Of a DNA stretch of 32,081 nucleotides, positions 26,540-32,081 are shown in pieces. How positions within the stretch are numbered: position 1 is the stretch's first letter; each line of letters begins with the position of its first letter. The position numbers were made by a program, and so were the translations under genes. Source of the DNA: Clostridia bacterium (GTDB taxonomy: Bacteria; Bacillota; Clostridia; Oscillospirales; QAKW01); the NCBI GenBank assembly GCA_017436525.1, contig JAFSCX010000045.1, forward strand, positions 81,253 through 113,333, read 5' to 3'. The notes under the pieces are model-generated. The model made no database searches. It had not been told where the DNA came from and saw only the letters and a list, made by a program, of their open reading frames with translations.

Positions 26540-26631
26540 CCAACAAAAAGGAAGAAACCTATCGAATTTTGAACGAGGGATTTATTTCTCCTCATATTTT
26601 GCCTTGCAAAACACTTTATTTTCTGTTGAAC

Positions 26632-26671
26632 AAAAATTGCGGTATAGTAATCAAACTATACCGCAATTTTT
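26632..26671. terminator. Bidirectional terminator between GH127 gene and XRE regulator
   Basis: AAAAATTGCGGTATAGT pairs perfectly with ACTATACCGCAATTTTT around a six-base loop (17 bp). T-runs follow on either strand. It overlaps the stop codon of the minus-strand regulator. The preceding 26540-26631 holds nothing recognisable. Confidence 0.88.
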
Positions 26672-26888
26672 ATTTTTTGGGATAGGGCTTTCTGACATCT
26701 GTTCTGCACAATAAATAGTCTGTGCTAACACCGTAAAAATCTGCTAACTTATCTGCAAAATCTAAGGGGAGAGGACGCTCACCTCGCTCATATTTTGAAT
26801 ATAACGATTGGTCACACAACAAAAATTCAGCAATCTCCTTTTGCGTTTTATCGCTATCTTCTCTCAAATCACGGATTCTTAATTTCAT
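26670..26888 (-). CDS. XRE-family helix-turn-helix regulator, small
   Basis: The protein has 72 residues, almost only a DNA-binding domain: RIRDLREDSDKTQKEIAEFL, the recognition-helix region CDQSLYSKYERGERPLPLD, then the usual LADFYGVSTDYLLCRTD. It lacks a sensor domain, so any signal must act on the DNA-binding part or through another protein. The ATG at 26888 has GATGGG eight bases upstream; GTG and ATG codons three residues earlier are less well spaced. It diverges from a lipoprotein gene, and two GGAC...GTCC palindromes lie in the 118-bp gap; autorepression and control of the neighbour are likely. Confidence 0.85.
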   Translation of the reverse strand: MKLRIRDLREDSDKTQKEIAEFLLCDQSLYSKYERGERPLPLDFADKLADFYGVSTDYLLCRTDVRKPYPKK

Positions 26889-26916
26889 ATACATCACCCA
26901 TCATTAGTATACGATG

Positions 26917-26960
26917 GGACACATTGTCCTATTGATTTTTTGGACTATTTGTCCTAAAAT
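26917..26960 (+). promoter_or_regulatory. Promoter of the FIVAR lipoprotein gene with two candidate XRE operators
   Basis: TTGATT (26932-26937) and TAAAAT (26955-26960) are 17 bp apart. GGACACATTGTCC (26917-26929) is a palindrome just upstream of the -35, and GGACTATTTGTCC (26942-26954) fills the spacer between -35 and -10. The centres are 25 bp apart. Binding at the second site would block RNA polymerase directly. Confidence 0.7.
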
Positions 26961-27006
26961 ATGAAAAAACGATTATAGAAACGTTGTTACTTAAAGGAGA
27001 CTTAAA

Positions 27007-27807
27007 ATGAAACTAAAAAAATTCAGTTTAGTCGTAATTACTTCAATAGCAGTATTTGCTTTATGTAGTTGCAATGCGGAGCAAAAGGAATCCTTGGCCG
27101 CCATGATCAATCAAACGATCCAATGCGAAGAAACCTATACCCCTGCCACCTATCAAGACTATGAAGCAGCTCTATCCAACGCAAACAACATCCTTGAAAA
27201 AACATTTTCATCTGAGCAAGAGTTATCTGAAGCAGAAGAAACACTACAAGCAGCCATAGACCATTTGGAAATCAAAGCAGATAAGAGCGCTCTTTCCGCT
27301 TTGCTTAATCGGACCAAAACCATCGATGAAGAGCAATATACCTCCGCTTCCTGCCGACGGTTGGATACCGCAATTTCTTACGCATCAATGGTGATGGATG
27401 ATGAAAATGCATCTCAATGGGATGTTGATTATGCCGCAAAAGATATCGAAGATCGGCTTGAAGCCCTCGTTGTTGCCACAAAAGGAAGATATCAACTAAA
27501 TTATTCCTTTCATATGATATCTAATGCTCATGTGGGAAACGAATGGCTTACCATCGCAAAATATGATGGAGCCTATATTCAAAAGGGCGATATCATTACC
27601 GCCCCACTAAATTCGTCTGTTTCGCTTCGGGCGCAGATCTTTGAAGAAGACAGCATCCCCGATATGGGCAGCGGCAAGGTGCGCTTGCCCTTAGATGGTT
27701 CCGAAAAAACCGCTGCCATCTATGTTTCTGAAAACGCCGGACGCTATACCGGAAACCGCGCCAAGTGGAACTTTTCTTGCTCCGCTAAACTTTTAGAACG
27801 AATATAA
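27007..27807 (+). CDS. Lipoprotein with two FIVAR-like repeats and an unassigned beta-rich C-terminus
   Basis: The 266-residue protein begins with a lipoprotein signal (MKLKKF, hydrophobic stretch, LCSC with C22). Two helical repeats follow: residues about 29-92 (ETYTPATYQDYEAALSNAN...LSEAEETLQAAIDHL) and 96-155 (EEQYTSASCRRLDTAISYAS...AAKDIEDRLEAL), matching the FIVAR pattern of surface proteins. Residues 160-266 (from RYQLNYSFHM) are beta-rich and unassigned. The ATG follows AAAGGAG. The 5' half is richer in A and T than its neighbours, a possible sign of transfer. No function can be given beyond a surface or binding role. Confidence 0.8.
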   Translation: MKLKKFSLVVITSIAVFALCSCNAEQKESLAAMINQTIQCEETYTPATYQDYEAALSNANNILEKTFSSEQELSEAEETLQAAIDHLEIKADKSALSALLNRTKTIDEEQYTSASCRRLDTAISYASMVMDDENASQWDVDYAAKDIEDRLEALVVATKGRYQLNYSFHMISNAHVGNEWLTIAKYDGAYIQKGDIITAPLNSSVSLRAQIFEEDSIPDMGSGKVRLPLDGSEKTAAIYVSENAGRYTGNRAKWNFSCSAKLLERI

Positions 27808-27829
27808 AAAAGCACCCTTGAAGGGTGCT
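27804..27829 (-). terminator. Hairpin with U-run on the minus strand, downstream of the lipoprotein gene
   Basis: AGCACCC/GGGTGCT with a TTGAA loop. Only on the minus strand does a U-run follow (TTTTTTATA), so as a terminator it would end a minus-strand transcript coming from 27830-28168. The core is repeated at 28175-28193. Confidence 0.6.
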
Positions 27830-28168
27830 CGGCTGTATGTTTCTGCAAATCTGCAGTTGATGACCGGTAACGGTGCGCTCTCGGCTTTTGCCGACCGCTC
27901 CGGTTTTTACTCGGCCTGATACTTTACAAACTCTCTCTCGCCTCATCAATTCACCTTTGCAACATCGACAAATCCATCGCAAGCCGTTGTTTGCTCGGGA
28001 TTTCTCGTGTTGCTGCAGCTGCTGACCCGCTCCCTTTATCTGCCACCGGCAGCGGTCGCAGGCGCAACTCCCGACTTCGCCGTCTGCAAAGGCTATCGCG
28101 CCTTTGCAGCGGCTTCGACTATCCCGCCCTTTTCTTCGAAAAGGCGGGTCAATCCGGAAATCGGCACC
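27830..28168. other. GC-rich hairpin-rich non-coding stretch, possible structured RNA
   Basis: This 340-bp stretch has no credible gene. Hairpins are at 27843-27856 (CTGCA/TGCAG), 27863-27874 (ACCG/CGGT), 27881-27894 (TCGGC/GCCGA), 28039-28051 (CTGCC/GGCAG), 28083-28108 (perfect 10-bp CTGCAAAGGC stem) and 28122-28147 (CCCGCC and GGCGGG with flanking T/A pairs). It is bounded on both sides by near-identical GCACCCTTGAAGGGTGC terminator hairpins. It could be a minus-strand RNA ended at 27804, or a long 3' UTR of the lipoprotein mRNA ended at 28199. It does not match RNase P, tmRNA, SRP or 6S RNA as far as I can see. Confidence 0.5.
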
Positions 28169-28199
28169 AAAAAAGGCACCCTTGAAGGGTGCCTTTTTT
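28169..28199. terminator. Bidirectional terminator abutting tRNA-Leu
   Basis: AAAAAAGGCACCC and GGGTGCCTTTTTT form a 13-bp stem around TTGAA with U-runs on both strands. On the minus strand it begins at the last base of the tRNA CCA. The perfect inverted repeat extends to 28162-28206. Confidence 0.9.
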
Positions 28200-28287
28200 G
28201 GTGCCGGTGACCGGGATCGAACCGGTACGGGTATCGCTACCCACGGGATTTTAAGTCCCGGGCGTCTGCCAGTTCCGCCACACCGGC
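28199..28287 (-). tRNA. tRNA-Leu (anticodon UAA)
   Basis: Read on the minus strand the acceptor GCCGGTG pairs with CACCGGC, followed by A and an encoded CCA. The anticodon stem CGGGA/TCCCG carries the loop CTTAAAA, anticodon TAA. A long variable arm (GGGTAGCGATACCC) is present, as in class II tRNAs, and the T-arm is CCGG-TTCGATC-CCGG type. Total length with CCA is 89 nt. It decodes UUA (and UUG by wobble). It lies 34 bp after the ymdB-like gene but has its own promoter. Confidence 0.97.
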
Positions 28288-28296
28288 GTATCTTGC

Positions 28297-28325
28297 ATTT
28301 TAGCACAATGATGGCATTTTGTCAA
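28297..28325 (-). promoter_or_regulatory. Promoter of tRNA-Leu, overlapping the upstream stop codon
   Basis: A consensus TTGACA (28320-28325) and TAAAAT (28297-28302) are 17 bp apart on the minus strand; the stop codon of the phosphodiesterase gene lies inside TTGACA. The start of transcription would be only a few bases before the tRNA. Confidence 0.85.
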
Positions 28326-29104
28326 TCTGTTTCCTGAATATTTATTAATTCCAGCGATCTGCATTTCTTTGCTTTTTCATCCAAATCGGCCAGAAGACCG
28401 TTGATGATGCAGGGCGGCTCGCCGTCGGTAATCTTCATGCGATTTTCGGGGTCGATAAAATTATGGATGCAGGGCTCAAGGCCCTTGCCGAGGATACTGT
28501 CTCTTGAGCCGCACATTCCCACATCGCTGAGATACCCCGTACCCTTCGGTAAAATTCTTGCATCATTGGTCTGGACATGGGTATGGGTGCCGAAAACCAG
28601 CGCCACTCTTCCGTCAAAATGCCAACCCATGGCCTGCTTTTCGGCGGTGGCTTCCGCATGGAAATCGACGATGGTGAGATCGCGCGGCCCGCCCTCTTCC
28701 AGCATTTTTTCGAGGGTGGTGAAGGGATTTTCGCATTTATTCATATAAAGGGTCCCCTGCAGGGAGATGACCCGCAGATCATAGGCGCCCATATCCATCC
28801 GATATTCTCCTTTACCGAAAGGATCTCCCGACCAATTAGCAGGGCGCAAAAGAGCCGGCATTTCTTCATGAAGCTCTCCCGCCTCTTTGCGCTGAAAGGA
28901 ATGGTTGCCGCCGGTAATGCAATCGGCCCCCGCATGGAAAAGCCGCTCGGCCGAGAGGCGATCGATCCCATTGCCGATGGCGCTATTTTCCCCATTGATG
29001 ATGATGCAATCGGGGCGATATTTTCTTTTAAGGGCGGGCAGGCAGCGCTCCACCGCCTCAAGGCCCACACGGGAGACCACATCTCCCAGCACGAATAATT
29101 TCAA
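28322..29104 (-). CDS. YmdB-like metallophosphoesterase (TIGR00282 family), TTG start
   Basis: The 260-residue protein matches Bacillus YmdB, a dinuclear-metal phosphodiesterase that hydrolyses 2',3'-cyclic nucleotides and affects biofilm and motility choices. The ligands are in place: D8 (GDVV), E39 and N40 (NGEN), N67 and H68 (GNHSF), H149 (DFHAEATAEK), H174 and H176 (THTHVQT). The start is TTG at 29104, seven bases after GAGGAGG and overlapping the TGA of the radical SAM gene, so translation is coupled. In many Firmicutes this gene follows rny; here it ends a different operon. Its cellular role here is an inference from the family. Confidence 0.9.
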   Translation of the reverse strand: MKLFVLGDVVSRVGLEAVERCLPALKRKYRPDCIIINGENSAIGNGIDRLSAERLFHAGADCITGGNHSFQRKEAGELHEEMPALLRPANWSGDPFGKGEYRMDMGAYDLRVISLQGTLYMNKCENPFTTLEKMLEEGGPRDLTIVDFHAEATAEKQAMGWHFDGRVALVFGTHTHVQTNDARILPKGTGYLSDVGMCGSRDSILGKGLEPCIHNFIDPENRMKITDGEPPCIINGLLADLDEKAKKCRSLELINIQETD

Positions 29105-29991
29105 AAGGTTTCCTCCTCAAAATCAGGAATGAAGCTTTCCTTGGCGGTTTCTCCCTCCTGAATATAAGCATATTTGAATTGCAGCGAGCGGGCGTAGTCC
29201 ACCACCGTCCGGTAAGCGGCGGGGGGCAGGGGAGCGGAAAGCTCCTTCGGCAGCCCATCGCCTACGGGGGTATATTGGTTCATGATGCTGACCATGATGG
29301 TATCACCAAAGGTTTCCTTGAGCCATTTAAGATTCATCATCGCCTCATGCTCCAGCGAGGGGAGCACCAAAAGCCGCACCACCACGCCCCGTTTCAGCAT
29401 CCCCCGCTCATCCAGCCGAGGGGCGCCTACCAAGGAGACCATCTCCGAAAGCGCTGCTCTTGCCACCGCCGGATAATCGGCGGCGCGGCTGTATTTTTGA
29501 GCGGAGGCGCTCTCTCTATATTTGAGATCGGTAAGATAAATATCTACGGTTTCTTTGAGGGCTTGCAAGGTTTCTATCCGCTCATATCCGCTTGTATTAT
29601 AAAGAATCGGAAGCTTGCCCCCTTGCGCCCGATAGCCCGCTACCGCCTCTTTGATCTGCAAAGCATAGTGGGTGGGGGTTACAAGGTTGATATTATGAGC
29701 GCCCTGCTTTTCCAGATCGAAAAACAGAGCGATCAACCGCTCCAAAGAGATTTCCTTCCCCTTGCCCCTGTGGCTGATGGCCCGATTCTGGCAATAGATA
29801 CAGCCCAGAGAACAGCCCGAAAAAAAGATGGTGCCCGAGCCTCTCTCGCCCGAGATGGGCGGCTCTTCCCAAAAATGAAGGGCGGCTCTTGCGATCTTAA
29901 TGGTTTCTTTTTGGCCGCAAAGGCCGCTTTCTTTTCTGCGATCCGCTCCGCATCTGCGGGGGCAGAGCTCACACTTTTTGAGATCTAACAT
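29101..29991 (-). CDS. Radical SAM protein, PflA-like (COG1313 type)
   Basis: The 296-residue protein carries the radical SAM cluster motif CSLGCIYC (C60, C64, C67), and four N-terminal cysteines (C7, C10, C14, C25) that may bind a metal or second cluster. The rest is a partial TIM barrel with NINLVTPTHY and VVVRLLVLPSLEHEA. Relatives are annotated as putative pyruvate formate-lyase activating enzymes, but no glycyl radical enzyme is nearby, so the target is unknown. The start overlaps the EamA gene by 23 bp, and an AGGAG site lies about 14 bases upstream. Confidence 0.88.
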   Translation of the reverse strand: MLDLKKCELCPRRCGADRRKESGLCGQKETIKIARAALHFWEEPPISGERGSGTIFFSGCSLGCIYCQNRAISHRGKGKEISLERLIALFFDLEKQGAHNINLVTPTHYALQIKEAVAGYRAQGGKLPILYNTSGYERIETLQALKETVDIYLTDLKYRESASAQKYSRAADYPAVARAALSEMVSLVGAPRLDERGMLKRGVVVRLLVLPSLEHEAMMNLKWLKETFGDTIMVSIMNQYTPVGDGLPKELSAPLPPAAYRTVVDYARSLQFKYAYIQEGETAKESFIPDFEEETF

Positions 29992-30853
29992 TCAGCAATA
30001 CCACTCCTGCCAATACCAAAAGAATTCCGAAAAAACTGAGCAAAGAAGGGATTTCTCCAAAGGCGGCCATTCCGATCAATGTGGCCACCACCGGCTCCAG
30101 CGATGCCATGATGGAGGCCTTGCCCGCCTCAAGGCCGCAAAGGCCCAAGGTATAAAAAATATAGGGGAGCACTGCGGTGATGATTCCCATCAGCATCATC
30201 ATGATCCAGCCCTCGATGCCCGCCTCGGCCACAGCCGAAAAGGCATGAATCGGCTCTGCAAAGGGCAGCACACCGATGATGGAGAACCAAAAGGTATAAA
30301 GGGTGATGGTCAGGGAATGATAGCCCCGATTCATGGCAAAGCGGCTGAAGATGCTATACATGGCATAGCCGAAGGCCGATAAAAAGCCGGTAAGCAGCGC
30401 AAGGAGCGGCACCGCCCCGCCCCGAAGATCGCTCACCAGGACGCAGCCCAAGAAGGCAACCGCGCAAGCAAGGGCTTTGAGCGGGGTAATCTTTTCCTTG
30501 AAAAGGACGGCCGAGAGCAGCATCACTAAAATCGGCGCCAGATACAACAGCACCGCCGCCACTGAAAGGGAGGTCAGGGTGATGGTATAAAAATAGCAAA
30601 AGCTAAACATGGCGATGGAGAGGATTCCGGTGCCGAAAAAGCACCATAAATCCCGCAGGCGTACCTTAAAGCCCTTCGGATGCATTACGCCCGCCACCAA
30701 GGGCAGCAGCACCGCCGCCACCGTTACCCGAAGCAAGACCACATCCATCGCCCGCAGCCCGATCTGATCAAAATAGCGCACAAAGATCCCCATACTGCCC
30801 CATAAAGAAGCGGCCAGCAGGATAAAGAGGGTGCAAATACCTTTCTTTTTCAT
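29969..30853 (-). CDS. EamA/DMT-family membrane transporter
   Basis: The 294-residue protein has about ten membrane segments in two EamA halves: the first begins LFILLAASLWGSMGIFVRYF, the second LLALLTGFLSAFGYAMYSIF, with the usual LEPVVATLIG near the end. Such proteins export amino acids, nucleobases or other small metabolites; the substrate cannot be read. It lies five bases after the aldose epimerase gene and overlaps the radical SAM gene. Confidence 0.88.
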   Translation of the reverse strand: MKKKGICTLFILLAASLWGSMGIFVRYFDQIGLRAMDVVLLRVTVAAVLLPLVAGVMHPKGFKVRLRDLWCFFGTGILSIAMFSFCYFYTITLTSLSVAAVLLYLAPILVMLLSAVLFKEKITPLKALACAVAFLGCVLVSDLRGGAVPLLALLTGFLSAFGYAMYSIFSRFAMNRGYHSLTITLYTFWFSIIGVLPFAEPIHAFSAVAEAGIEGWIMMMLMGIITAVLPYIFYTLGLCGLEAGKASIMASLEPVVATLIGMAAFGEIPSLLSFFGILLVLAGVVLLNVRSQKV

Positions 30854-30858
30854 CCCGC

Positions 30859-31734
30859 TCAGAAAATCTCGATGCTATACGTATTGGAATAGCGCTTGCC
30901 TGCTTCCAGAGAAAGCAGAGTGGGCTGGGTAGAAAAATCCTCTACGATATCCTTTCTGGCGGGCAGAGAGGTCCAAGGCTCAATGCAGACATAGGGAGCT
31001 TCGGTAAAGGGGCGGTGCCAGATGCCCAGATACTCCATATCGGGATAGCAAAGCTTGACTGCCCGCCCATTTTTATCGCTCTTTAAGGTAACTGCTCTGC
31101 ACATCTGGGTAAGAATAATGGCATCATGATCAAAGCAGCTGTGCTGAAGAGCAAGCTTTTTGCCCTCCTCCAAGGGGAATTTCACATTCTCGCCCTGCAC
31201 ATAGCAATCCTCGCTCATCCCTACCAAAAGGGCCGCCTTTTCGCAATCAAATTCCAGATAATAATCCTCAAAATCAAGGCCGCGCTCCAGCGGCACATTG
31301 AAGCCGGGATGGCCGCCCACGCCGAAATACATCGTCTTCGCATCTTTATTCTCGACCACATATGTAATCAGCAGCTTGCCGCCCTCTAAGCGATAATCCA
31401 CCCCAAAGGTGAATTGATAAGGATATTGCGCCAGAGTAGACGCATCGGCCTTAATGGTGAAGAGGATATGCGCATCATTCTCCTGCTCCGCCGCAAAGAC
31501 GGTATCTTTGGCAAAGCCGTGGCTCTTCATCTCATAGGTCTTTCCCTCTAAGGTATAACGGCCGGTGGTCAGGCGGGCAATATGGGGGAAAAGATTGGGT
31601 GCCTGAGCGGCCCAGGTCTTCTCATCGCCCTGCCAGAGATATTCAGTGCCGTCGGCACTCTTGACGGAGCGCAGCTGCGCACCTTTATCCTCAATGGTAA
31701 CAGTCAATTTTTCATTTTTCAGTTGATAAAGCAT
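30859..31734 (-). CDS. Aldose 1-epimerase family protein (LacX-like)
   Basis: The 291-residue protein is a galactose mutarotase-type beta-sandwich that interconverts alpha and beta anomers of sugars or sugar phosphates. Likely active-site residues are H72 (KSHGFA), H142 (GGHPGFNVP) and E252 (CIEPWTSLP). It follows DUF6440 by 15 bp with an AAAAGGAG site and belongs to the five-gene minus-strand operon. Substrate unknown. Confidence 0.9.
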   Translation of the reverse strand: MLYQLKNEKLTVTIEDKGAQLRSVKSADGTEYLWQGDEKTWAAQAPNLFPHIARLTTGRYTLEGKTYEMKSHGFAKDTVFAAEQENDAHILFTIKADASTLAQYPYQFTFGVDYRLEGGKLLITYVVENKDAKTMYFGVGGHPGFNVPLERGLDFEDYYLEFDCEKAALLVGMSEDCYVQGENVKFPLEEGKKLALQHSCFDHDAIILTQMCRAVTLKSDKNGRAVKLCYPDMEYLGIWHRPFTEAPYVCIEPWTSLPARKDIVEDFSTQPTLLSLEAGKRYSNTYSIEIF

Positions 31735-31749
31735 CGATTTTTCTCCTTT

Positions 31750-31929
31750 TTATTGATTTTCAATCGGGGTAATGATGGGTTTTCCGTCGGCGCCCAGCAG
31801 GGGAGTAATCCCGCCGGCATAGCCGCTTTGGTGGCAGAGATAGGTTACTCCCGTCTCTTTATCTACCCAGATTTCCTTGCTTCCCGCGCCTTGGGAATAG
31901 ATTTTAATAAAACGCTTTTCCTTTTTCAT
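31750..31929 (-). CDS. DUF6440-type small protein
   Basis: The 59-residue protein begins MKKEKRFIKIYSQGAGSKEI and carries the family pattern WVDKETGVTYL, then SGYAGGITPLLGADGKPI. Its function is unknown. The ATG at 31929 follows TAAGGAG; a longer in-frame extension to about 32010 crosses the T-arm-like repeat and is judged spurious. It is the first gene of the epimerase-EamA-radical SAM-YmdB operon. Confidence 0.85.
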   Translation of the reverse strand: MKKEKRFIKIYSQGAGSKEIWVDKETGVTYLCHQSGYAGGITPLLGADGKPIITPIENQ

Positions 31930-31943
31930 TTTTATTCTCCTTA

Positions 31944-32076
31944 GGGTGGCAAGAGTCGAACCTACCACGCCTGTCAAATAATAATTTTTCGTTTTATCTT
32001 GCTTCATCACTTGTAATACGGCAGTATTACTGCGTTCTTCAGCTTCACTCTCTCAAAAAATTCTTCATTTGACAGG
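31944..32076. repeat. Repeat-like element with 10-bp inverted ends and T-arm-like motif
   Basis: CCTGTCAAAT (31970-31979) and ATTTGACAGG (32067-32076) are perfect inverted copies about 87 bp apart. Beside them on the minus strand lies GTGGTAGG-TTCGACT-CTTGCCAC, a T-arm-like hairpin that resembles the fragment at 2790-2815. Between the arms are small palindromes (AATAC/GTATT at 32014-32027). It may be a non-autonomous element or part of a conserved intergenic unit. Confidence 0.45.
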
Positions 32077-32081
32077 TCGAA
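32007..32081 (-). CDS. Possible C-terminus of an unidentified gene (24 codons seen)
   Basis: The only open minus-strand frame at the window edge reads FDLSNEEFFERVKLKNAVIL, then PYYK, and ends in two consecutive TGA codons. The other two frames stop early. A run this short can occur by chance, and it overlaps the inverted-repeat element, so it is a weak call. No family is recognised. Confidence 0.35.
   Translation of the reverse strand, partial: FDLSNEEFFERVKLKNAVILPYYK

Noticed and set aside
27830..28168. RNase P RNA, tmRNA or SRP RNA
   Set aside because: The conserved core sequences of these RNAs were looked for on both strands and not seen.
27785..28306. Minus-strand frame of 173 codons across the tRNA
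   Set aside because: It translates through tRNA-Leu and the terminator; such frames are a usual artefact of tRNA flanks.

Overview
The window looks like a chromosomal segment of a low- to medium-GC anaerobic Firmicute, most likely a gut Clostridia. The evidence is the gene order of the S10-spc-alpha ribosomal block, zinc-type S14, S4, L36 and adenylate kinase, strong AGGAGG ribosome binding sites, clear SigA-type promoters, an SLH-domain surface protein, and carbohydrate genes typical of gut Clostridia. The species cannot be named from the sequence.

Layout. (1) Positions 1-2649, minus strand: a tandem pair of endonuclease/exonuclease/phosphatase (EEP) proteins, one a lipoprotein and one cytosolic and cut by the window edge. 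(2) 2650-3123: non-coding, with a T-arm-like fragment, a terminator and a dense hairpin array built on GTGATAT/ATATCAC spacers. (3) 3124-18185, minus: an uninterrupted ribosomal superoperon from rpsJ to rplQ, including secY, adk, map, infA and rpoA. A 43-codon arginine-rich reading frame fills the rpsD-rpoA gap. (4) 18186-18529: a roughly 310-nt structured leader and a strong promoter for that superoperon. (5) 18684-20813, plus: a sugar nucleotidyltransferase and a NahK-type N-acetylhexosamine 1-kinase, ended by a terminator. (6) 20836-23784, minus: an SLH surface protein and murA. (7) 23919-26671, plus: a TIM-barrel sugar isomerase/epimerase and a GH127-type beta-L-arabinofuranosidase. (8) 26670-27807: a small XRE regulator divergent from a FIVAR-type lipoprotein, with two palindromic candidate operators in the shared promoter region. 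(9) 27808-28287: a GC-rich, hairpin-rich non-coding stretch and a tRNA-Leu(UAA) whose 3' end lies inside a 20-bp perfect inverted repeat. (10) 28322-31929, minus: a tight operon of DUF6440, aldose 1-epimerase, an EamA transporter, a radical SAM enzyme and a YmdB-like phosphodiesterase. (11) 31944-32081: a repeat-like element and the possible end of another gene.

How the parts fit. The centre is the translation and secretion core of the cell. The flanks carry sugar salvage (HexNAc kinase with nucleotidyltransferase, aldose epimerase, GH127), cell-wall and surface functions (MurA, SLH protein, two lipoproteins), and several RNA-structured intergenic regions that the genes do not explain. No CRISPR array, intact transposase or phage gene was seen.
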